Shown here: positions 6,571-12,027 of the stretch, piece after piece | Layout of the letters: each line of letters begins with the position of its first letter | Position numbering within the stretch: position 1 is the stretch's first letter | The notes under the pieces: generated by a model | What the model was told of the DNA's origin: nothing | Databases searched by the model: none | What the model saw: only the letters and a program-made list of their open reading frames with translations | Program-made: the position numbers and the translations under genes | Assembly: GCA_003647375.1 (NCBI GenBank) | Contig: QMMS01000039.1 | Span: 1-21,419 of the forward strand | DNA: 21,419 nucleotides | Source of the DNA: Deltaproteobacteria bacterium | GTDB taxonomy: Bacteria; Desulfobacterota; Desulfobacteria; Desulfobacterales; B30-G6 | Reading direction: 5' to 3'

Positions 6571-8277
6571 GTGACACGAAGTGAAGCATCGGCGCTCAAT
6601 GCTTTAAAGTTACACAGACTTAAAGTTGTTGGGATACAAACCGTCTATGATTTTATGAAAAAAATATTCGGCAACACAAAAGGACTCAAGACAAGCCAGG
6701 TCCGTAAAATTGAAAATCTCTATCGGAGAAAAACCCCACCGGAATTCATCATCACACCGGAACTCGCCCGGGACATCAGCCGCCTGTCCCTCGACATCAA
6801 TCGACAGATCGGGCTTCTCATCGATCGCAAGGGAAAAATTCCCTATGTGATTGTGGGAAACCACAATGAAATCATGATCCCCGACACTCCGGAATACCGA
6901 TCTGCACCCGGGCGCCTGAGGGGCATCCGCTGTGTTCACACCCATCTGGATAGCGAACCATTGACCACCGATGATCTCACGGATCTTGCCATGCTGCGCC
7001 TGGATCTTATGACAGTGGTGCAAGTCGGCAGGGACGGTCTTCCCAAACAGGTTATCATGAGCCATATCCTGCCTAAAAATACAGGCCAACCAACGACGAT
7101 TCCCGTATCGCTGGCACCCGGAAAGACCGATATCGGATGTGTAGAGCTGATTCAGTCCATCGAGGAAGAGCTTTCCCGCATTACCCCATTGCACACGGCA
7201 GGCAAGAATACAGAACGGGCCCTTCTCATCAGCGTCTCTACTGCGTCCAAACAGGATGCCGGCGACTCACTGGACGAACTTTCGGAGCTGGTATCCTCAA
7301 GCGGCATCCAGACCGTCGGCAGTCTCCTGCAATATCGCCGGAAAATAGACAGCCGGTTTTTGATGGGATCGGGAAAACTGAAAAGTCTTGTCATTACAGC
7401 CCTCCAGAAAGGTGCCACACTGCTTGTTTTCGACCAGGAACTCAATCCCTCTCAAATCCGTTCCATCACTGACCAGATCGACCTCAAAGTCATCGATCGG
7501 ACCCAGCTGATCCTTGACATTTTTGCCCAAAGGGCCCAGACCCGGGAGGGAAAACTCCAGGTGGAACTGGCCCAGCTCAAATACCTGCTGCCAAGGCTCA
7601 TTACCAAAAATACAGCCATGTCACGCTTGACCGGTGGTATAGGCGGAAGGGGCCCCGGCGAGACCAAGCTGGAAATCAACCGCAGGCGCATAAGGGACAA
7701 AATCGTTCAACTGGAAAAAGCCCTGCTGAATGTCAGAAAACATCGCCGGCAGCAAAAGGCTAAGCGCGCCAAGAAAGCCCTGCCGGTCATTTCCATTATC
7801 GGCTATACCAATGCCGGGAAATCAACCCTTCTCAATACCCTCACACACAGCCATGTCCTGGTGGAGAAACGACTTTTTGCCACCCTGGATCCTTCCAGCC
7901 GGCGTCTCAGATTCCCTCGCGACACAGAGGTTATCATCACCGATACGGTGGGATTCATCAAAAACCTGCCTGAAGACCTCCTGGTCGCTTTCAGAGCCAC
8001 TTTGGAAGAACTCGAGAGTGCCGACATCCTGCTGCACGTAATCGACATGAGCAACCCACGGCACCCAGAACAGATTGAATCCGTGGAAAACCTCCTGTCA
8101 GACCTGGCATTGCAACAGATCCCCCTGGTACGGGTGCTGAACAAGAAGGACCTGGTGCCCGTGCAAGAGCGGAATCGATTAAGTCGGATATACAACGGTT
8201 TTTCCATATCCGCCCGGGAAGCCTCTACCCTGAGACCGTTGATTGAAAACCTGGAAGCGAGGATGGGGAGGAGCTAA
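6571..8277 (+). CDS. hflX: GTPase HflX with a long N-terminal extension
   Basis: A ribosome-associated GTPase that in other bacteria splits or rescues stalled 70S ribosomes. The core starts near residue 210 with ALLISVSTASKQ. Later come FLMGSGKLKSL, the glycine-rich RLTGGIGGRGPGETKLE, G1 GYTNAGKST (411-419), G3 DTVGF (458-462) and G4 NKKD (524-527). The protein has 568 residues against about 425 in E. coli. The extra N-terminal 200 or so include ISRLSLDINRQIGLLIDRKG and RGIRCVHTHLDSEPLTTDDL, with H123-T-H125 and D134/D135 recalling the metal site of MPN/JAMM domains. Long HflX forms of this kind occur in Desulfobacterota and Firmicutes. The start is GTG at 6571, 39 bases after dnaB, without a strong ribosome-binding site. 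Confidence 0.93.
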   Translation: MTRSEASALNALKLHRLKVVGIQTVYDFMKKIFGNTKGLKTSQVRKIENLYRRKTPPEFIITPELARDISRLSLDINRQIGLLIDRKGKIPYVIVGNHNEIMIPDTPEYRSAPGRLRGIRCVHTHLDSEPLTTDDLTDLAMLRLDLMTVVQVGRDGLPKQVIMSHILPKNTGQPTTIPVSLAPGKTDIGCVELIQSIEEELSRITPLHTAGKNTERALLISVSTASKQDAGDSLDELSELVSSSGIQTVGSLLQYRRKIDSRFLMGSGKLKSLVITALQKGATLLVFDQELNPSQIRSITDQIDLKVIDRTQLILDIFAQRAQTREGKLQVELAQLKYLLPRLITKNTAMSRLTGGIGGRGPGETKLEINRRRIRDKIVQLEKALLNVRKHRRQQKAKRAKKALPVISIIGYTNAGKSTLLNTLTHSHVLVEKRLFATLDPSSRRLRFPRDTEVIITDTVGFIKNLPEDLLVAFRATLEELESADILLHVIDMSNPRHPEQIESVENLLSDLALQQIPLVRVLNKKDLVPVQERNRLSRIYNGFSISAREASTLRPLIENLEARMGRS

Positions 8278-8470
8278 AATAAGAGTTCGAGGGGGATACA
8301 AGGGTGATACGAGGGTTGGAGGGTGGCTAATAGCTATCAGCCCTTAGCTTTTGACTACCCTCGGACCCTCAATAGCTTATTAGGTGTTTAAGCCATAGGC
8401 TATTAGCTGCCTATCACTTATCGCTTTCGGTTACCCTCGAACCCTCGAACCCTCGAACCCCGGGACCCTT
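8278..8470. repeat. repeat mosaic with tandem ACCCTCGA units
   Basis: This spacer carries GAGTTCGAGGGGG soon after the hflX stop, then GAGGGTTGGAGGGT, matched inverted by ACCCTCGGACCCTC around 8353-8366. It also has TAGC-rich words (TAATAGCTATCAGCCC, CATAGGCTATTAGCTGCC) and 3.5 tandem copies of ACCCTCGA at 8433-8460. The blocks can pair with each other over up to about 170 bases. No coding signal is visible. The remaining 8471-8520 is AT-rich and plain. Confidence 0.65.
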
Positions 8471-8520
8471 CTTGTTTTACCCCCTTTAAAAATCATTTAA
8501 GCGTATAACCCAAAAGAAGC

Positions 8521-8548
8521 TTGACATCCGCTTCAGATCACCTATAAC
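8521..8548 (+). promoter_or_regulatory. strong sigma-70-type promoter for suhB
   Basis: TTGACA (8521-8526, perfect) is followed after 16 bp by TATAAC (8543-8548, 5 of 6). The start of transcription should fall near 8555, only about 4 bases before the suhB ATG at 8559. Confidence 0.65.
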
Positions 8549-8558
8549 GGTCTCACTT

Positions 8559-9338
8559 ATGGATATGAACTTAATCAAGCAAACTGGTATCAAGGCTGCA
8601 TTTGAAAGCGGCAAGGTCTTGAAATCTTATTTCGGAAATATTTCCGATATCCGGAAAAAAGGCCCCGTTGATCTTGTCACTGAAGCCGATACGGCATCGG
8701 AAAAGATCATTATCGGAATCATACGTGAAGCTTTTCCGGAACACTCGATCCTGGCAGAAGAGAGCGGCCTGGATCAATGTGACGTGGATCACCAATGGAT
8801 CATCGACCCCCTGGACGGTACGGTCAATTTTGCACACCAAGTGCCGGTTTTTTCGATTTCAATTGCCTATGCATTCAAGGAGACAACGATCATGGGAATT
8901 GTCTTCAACCCGGTCACAGGAGAGTTGTTCTCGGCTATTGCCGGTGAGGGAGCCTTCCTGAATAACCATCCCATCCAGGTTTCCGACACCCGGGTTATGC
9001 AAGAAAGCCTGCTTGCCACGGGTTTCCCCTATGATCTATTGTCGATATTCGATACCATCACGGACCGGCTGGAAAATTGTCTGAGAGCTGCCCAGGGCAT
9101 CCGCAGACTTGGGTCTGCTGCTGTCGATGTATGCGCGTTGGCCTGTGGTCGTTTTGATGGTTTCTGGGAACAAAATCTCCACCCGTGGGATACGGCTGCA
9201 GCCGTGCTGATCGCTTCGGAAGCCGGTGCAGTCGTAACCGATTTTGCCAATAATCCATTTACCATCGACAAGAAGGAAATTCTGGCTACAAACGGAAATA
9301 TACATGCTGAGATGCTATCATTACTCAACCTGAATTGA
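8559..9338 (+). CDS. suhB: inositol monophosphatase family protein (SuhB-like)
   Basis: A 259-residue Mg-dependent phosphatase of the inositol monophosphatase superfamily. In E. coli SuhB also joins the rRNA antitermination complex, so either a phosphatase or a ribosome-assembly role is possible. Metal and substrate motifs are clear: DLVTEADTASEKII, ILAEESG, WIIDPLDGTVNFAH and WDTAAAVLIASEAG. The C-terminus has ILATNGNIH. Length is normal and no membrane or export signal is seen. No ribosome-binding site precedes the ATG, and a near-perfect promoter ends 10 bases upstream, pointing to a leaderless or nearly leaderless mRNA. The ATG at 8565 is an alternative start. The last codons and stop lie in the next inverted repeat. 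Confidence 0.9.
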   Translation: MDMNLIKQTGIKAAFESGKVLKSYFGNISDIRKKGPVDLVTEADTASEKIIIGIIREAFPEHSILAEESGLDQCDVDHQWIIDPLDGTVNFAHQVPVFSISIAYAFKETTIMGIVFNPVTGELFSAIAGEGAFLNNHPIQVSDTRVMQESLLATGFPYDLLSIFDTITDRLENCLRAAQGIRRLGSAAVDVCALACGRFDGFWEQNLHPWDTAAAVLIASEAGAVVTDFANNPFTIDKKEILATNGNIHAEMLSLLNLN

Positions 9339-9380
9339 GCGTTTCAAAATTCTGAAACACTCATTTTAGGTTGATATAAT
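9327..9380. repeat. 20-bp inverted repeat with ATTTTAGG and an embedded -10 box
   Basis: AACCTGAATTGAGCGTTTCA (9327-9346) and the reverse complement of 9353-9372 agree at 17 of 20 positions. The left arm covers the suhB stop (9336-9338), and ATTTTAGG is at 9363-9370. Just beyond, GATA-TAA-TATC (9373-9382) contains a perfect TATAAT at 9375-9380, which could be the -10 of a promoter for the small gene at 9427; no convincing -35 was found. Confidence 0.65.
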
Positions 9381-9426
9381 ATCGTTACAAAATTAAATTC
9401 ATTTCATGATTTTATAAGGAACCAAA

Positions 9427-9621
9427 ATGGATAAAATAGTTATGGAATTGGAGCCGCTGGACGATCAGGTGGGATGTGTCGGCGATTATGATGCCACCGA
9501 CGAAGTTTGCTCTAAATGTGCATTGAAGCTGCGCTGTGTCATCGCATATCACCAGAATGTGCGTATGGAATTCATCGAGGACATCGTGGCATCCAACAGC
9601 ACGTTCATCAAGATCCAATAA
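9427..9621 (+). CDS. small four-cysteine protein, function unknown
   Basis: A 64-residue acidic protein. Four cysteines at 17, 28, 31 and 37 form C-x10-C-x2-C-x5-C with an Asp-rich linker (GDYDATDEV) between the first two. Such spacing fits a small zinc site or possibly an iron-sulfur site. The C-terminal half (MEFIEDIVASNSTFIKIQ) has no recognised motif. I do not recognise the family. Support for a real gene is an AAGGA ribosome-binding site six bases before ATG, a possible TATAAT about 47 bases upstream, a patterned cysteine motif, and a strong terminator 60 bases after the stop. It has no membrane segment or signal peptide. The double stop TAATAA begins the next palindrome. Confidence 0.7.
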   Translation: MDKIVMELEPLDDQVGCVGDYDATDEVCSKCALKLRCVIAYHQNVRMEFIEDIVASNSTFIKIQ

Positions 9622-9668
9622 TAAAATTGCTGTGCATTTTTATATGATGCGGCAATGTCAATTTTAGG
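9621..9668. repeat. bipartite palindrome, copy C (degenerate)
   Basis: Stem 1 is ATAAAATTGC-TGT-GCATTTTTAT (9621-9643, 9 of 10 pairs). The position of stem 2 holds a decayed GCGGCAATGTC (9650-9660), followed by ATTTTAGG at 9661-9668. It starts at the stop codon of the small cysteine protein. Confidence 0.6.
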
Positions 9669-9679
9669 GAATGAAAAAC

Positions 9680-9712
9680 AAAAAGCCCCGACTGAATCAG
9701 TCGAGGCTTTTT
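9680..9712. terminator. bidirectional intrinsic terminator
   Basis: AAAAAGCC, one mismatch, CGACTG, loop AAT, CAGTCG, then GGCTTTTT and further T residues to 9720. The stem is flanked by A and T runs on both strands, so it can end transcription of the suhB side (+) and of dnaA (-). Confidence 0.88.
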
Positions 9713-9738
9713 GTTTTTTTAAGGGTGAAAAATGTGGG

Positions 9739-11082
9739 TTAGAAGTTACCGGATTCAAGTTTCTTGCTGAGATATTTCACATGCTGTTTGAGGGGGGCGT
9801 TATGCTTCAACTCGCGCTCAACACACCCGATAGCGTGTAGAGCGGTTGCGTGATACCGATTGAAACTCTTACCAATGGCCTGCAAGGGTTGGTCGGTGTA
9901 TCGCCTGGAAAGATAAATGGCCACCTGCCTCGGTTTAAGAATACGCTGTTTTCGTGACCGGGATACCAGATCATTCTGGTTTACCTTATACTGTTCGCAA
10001 ACAAGCTTTTTAATGACAGCGACGGTAATGGTTTTACGCTGTCGAACAATATTCTTGACAACGCTCTCTGCCAGATTCAAATCGATACCCATACCCAGCA
10101 AGGATGATTTAGCCGCCACACCGATGAGGCCGCTTTCCAGTTGCCGGACGTTCTCGGCAAGCGCATCAGCCAGATAGTGCATCACTTCCTGAGGTAATTT
10201 ACACCCGTTTACGGCCGATTTTTTCTGGAGAATCTTCACCCGTGTTTTGTAGCCTGGCGTTTTGATAGTAGAAATAAGGCCGTAGCCAAGCCGGGAACGC
10301 AATTTCTCGTCCAGCTTCGGTATGTCACCAGGTAGGTAGCAACTTGAAAAAATAATTTTTTTATCCGCTTCAAACAGCGTGTCCAGCACCAGCGCCAACT
10401 CCTGCTGAGTTCGGCCCTTGCCACTCAGGTAGTGTACGTCCTCCATGAGTAAAACATCACATTGATTCTGATATTTCTCTTTGAATTTTCCGATGGAGTT
10501 GTTTTGAAATGAGTAGGTCATCTCATTGGTAAAATCCTCGGCCGTGATATAAAATACCCGCTCGGTGGGAAAGGCCGACAGGATATGATGCCCCACAGCC
10601 TGGGAAAGATGACTTTTCCCGTTACCGGTCTTGGACAGAAGGAACACGGAGTTTTGTTGGCTCGATTTCCTGGATGCCAGGGAGAGTGCTGCTGAATAGG
10701 CCAAGCCATTATTCTTTCCAACGACAAACTGGTCAAAGGTAAAATTCCGTCTCAGCATCCTGCCACTGTACATTTTCGAATGGATACTCGGAAGCAGCAT
10801 CTGGTGTTGTGCCGGTGATGCACCTGCCAAAGATCCCTTTGCCTGCTTGCGCACATCCAGAAATAGCTTGTACGACTTTCCCAGTACCCGGTTCACTTCA
10901 GTTTCCATTAAATCTGCATAGTTGGTGAGAATCCGTTTTCTGTAAAACTGATTGGGGCAGGACAGGAACACGCCGTCTTCGGTTGTCTTGTCGAATGCGA
11001 TGGGCTCGATCCACATTTTATAGCAATGGCCAGGAATTTTTTCCTTGATGGCAGATTTTATCTCGTTCCAGACAGCTTCCAT
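9739..11082 (-). CDS. dnaA: replication initiator DnaA with a divergent P-loop and DNA-binding signature
   Basis: A 447-residue DnaA: domain I (residues 1-75, VWNEIKSAIKEKIPGHCYKMW), short linker, AAA+ domain III, and helix-turn-helix domain IV. The P-loop is S150-KTGN-GKS157, where the usual first Gly of GxxxxGK is Ser. Walker B is LLMED (E214-D215, normally Asp-Asp). The likely arginine finger R264 (LRSRLGYGL) and sensor-2 R313 (ENVRQLES) are kept. In domain IV the usual RDHTTVLHA signature reads R409-Y-H-A-T-A-L-H-A, so positions equal to E. coli Asp433 and Thr435 are Tyr410 and Ala412, while His434, Thr436 and His439 are kept. It should still be an ATP-driven initiator, perhaps with a changed DNA box. 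dnaN, recF and gyrB are not adjacent. A second dnaA elsewhere cannot be excluded. No strong ribosome-binding site is visible. Confidence 0.9.
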   Translation of the reverse strand: MEAVWNEIKSAIKEKIPGHCYKMWIEPIAFDKTTEDGVFLSCPNQFYRKRILTNYADLMETEVNRVLGKSYKLFLDVRKQAKGSLAGASPAQHQMLLPSIHSKMYSGRMLRRNFTFDQFVVGKNNGLAYSAALSLASRKSSQQNSVFLLSKTGNGKSHLSQAVGHHILSAFPTERVFYITAEDFTNEMTYSFQNNSIGKFKEKYQNQCDVLLMEDVHYLSGKGRTQQELALVLDTLFEADKKIIFSSCYLPGDIPKLDEKLRSRLGYGLISTIKTPGYKTRVKILQKKSAVNGCKLPQEVMHYLADALAENVRQLESGLIGVAAKSSLLGMGIDLNLAESVVKNIVRQRKTITVAVIKKLVCEQYKVNQNDLVSRSRKQRILKPRQVAIYLSRRYTDQPLQAIGKSFNRYHATALHAIGCVERELKHNAPLKQHVKYLSKKLESGNF

Positions 11083-11311
11083 AAATACCGGTTATCTCGT
11101 CGATTTGATTCTATAAAACAATGATTAATTCAGGATTAATGAAAAAGGTAAAACAACGATATTAATTGGTTTTTTTGAATTAAAACCGGATAAGATCGAT
11201 ATCATCAACCGTTGAATGCTTTTTAAGGTACCGGGCATTGATTGTCAAACCGAATGAAGGCGATTCATAAAATAGCCGTACCAGAAAATTTTGCTTCATT
11301 CTATCTAATTG

Positions 11312-11328
11312 ATTATACAATGTATAAT
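11312..11328. promoter_or_regulatory. 17-bp perfect palindrome, operator-like
   Basis: ATTATACA-A-TGTATAAT has perfect 8-bp arms around one central A. It could be an operator. On each strand it also contains TTATACA, matching 7 of 9 positions of the DnaA box TTATNCACA (TTATACAAT and TTATACATT). Confidence 0.45.
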
Positions 11329-11404
11329 ACTATAGCGCCTGCTAATTCCCTGATCTACAGTGCTTTGTATTTGCAATATTTCTTTAAGTATTTTAGGCAT
11401 ATCC

Positions 11405-11442
11405 AGAGTTATGAACAATTTTTCAACAATTCTCATAACTCT
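11405..11442. repeat. inverted AGAGTTATGA / TCATAACTCT pair
   Basis: The 10-bp arms (11405-11414 and 11433-11442) are exact complements around an 18-bp AT-rich centre. The left arm runs into TTATGAACA, an 8 of 9 match to the DnaA consensus TTATNCACA. An ATTTTAGG octamer lies just before (11390-11397). Confidence 0.55.
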
Positions 11443-11564
11443 TGTTTACACCTAATATCTTCCATTATCTCTTATTTTTAAATTAATTTCACCCGAAATT
11501 TAACACTGAAAAATCATCTGATACCAACCCGGCAAAAGCTTAATCATTTCATGGCGCTATCCAA

Positions 11565-11605
11565 ATAAATTCGTTTTACAAATTTATAGAGCGCGACTTC
11601 GTCGC
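11565..11605. repeat. bipartite palindrome, copy D
   Basis: Stem 1 is ATAAATTCGT-TTT-ACAAATTTAT (11565-11587, 9 of 10 pairs). Stem 2 is GCGAC-TTC-GTCGC (11593-11605), followed by TTTTA. Confidence 0.75.
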
Positions 11606-11700
11606 TTTTATGGACATCGTTTTTTCGCCTGTCTCGGGGAAATGCAAGGTTCTCCAATCCTGTTTTCGGCCCTATGTTTTTGTCGGAGAATCTAGTATAG

Positions 11701-11741
11701 ATAAATTTGTTTTACAAATTTATTTGACGCGACGTTGTCGC
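11701..11741. repeat. bipartite palindrome, copy E
   Basis: Stem 1 is ATAAATTTGT-TTT-ACAAATTTAT (11701-11723, perfect 10 bp). Stem 2 is GCGAC-GTT-GTCGC (11729-11741), followed by TATTTCTTT. It lies 95 bp after copy D in the same orientation. Confidence 0.78.
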
Positions 11742-11806
11742 TATTTCTTTCTAAGGTCGATGGGTAATCCCTGTGTGATCGTGAAACTGTCTGAGGTCTT
11801 TAGTGC

Positions 11807-11822
11807 CTGTTATACCGAACAG
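11807..11822. promoter_or_regulatory. LexA-box-like site 1 upstream of uvrA
   Basis: CTGTTATACCGAACAG fits the E. coli SOS box pattern CTGT-N8-ACAG exactly. It lies about 32 bp upstream of the predicted uvrA -35 and is an inverted copy (15 of 16) of site 2. Confidence 0.55.
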
Positions 11823-11853
11823 CATGATGATTCCTTCAAAACATCGAATTCGG

Positions 11854-11881
11854 TTGTTTGAATGGCAACTCTATTTAAAAT
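11854..11881 (+). promoter_or_regulatory. candidate uvrA promoter
   Basis: TTGTTT (11854-11859), a 16-bp spacer and TAAAAT (11876-11881, 5 of 6 to TATAAT). The predicted start near 11888 falls inside LexA-like site 2, which gives a sensible repression geometry. The leader would be about 140 nt. Confidence 0.45.
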
Positions 11882-11887
11882 TTGGCC

Positions 11888-11903
11888 CTGTTCGGTATTA
11901 CAG
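11888..11903. promoter_or_regulatory. LexA-box-like site 2 at the uvrA transcription start
   Basis: CTGTTCGGTATTACAG also fits CTGT-N8-ACAG exactly. It begins six bases after the candidate -10, where a bound repressor would block the polymerase. uvrA is a classical SOS gene. No lexA gene is in this window. Confidence 0.6.
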
Positions 11904-12027
11904 TCACTTTAGAACGAGTTTTTCACGGTCGCACGGGGATTGTCGATCGGCCGCCGACCGCAATACGCACTTTCTTTTCACTTATAGGCCGGTTTAATCT
12001 TATTCCAGCACAACTTGAGAACGACTT

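Larger units (their letters stand above)
11083..12027. other. 945-bp AT-rich spacer between divergent dnaA and uvrA
   Basis: No credible gene is seen. The left half (11083-11560) is very AT-rich and holds two palindromes; the right half holds two bipartite palindromes and the uvrA control region. A replication-origin role is possible because of AT content and dnaA, but no canonical TTATCCACA box is present, so this is only a suggestion. Confidence 0.5.

Noticed and set aside
8433..8460. Tandem ACCCTCGA repeats as a possible CRISPR-like array
   Set aside because: Units are 8 bp with no spacers and no cas genes nearby; a simple tandem repeat.
11610..11997. Short open frames in the dnaA-uvrA spacer (83 and 64 residues)
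   Set aside because: They run through bipartite palindrome E and the LexA-like sites, lack ribosome-binding sites and have no protein-like pattern.
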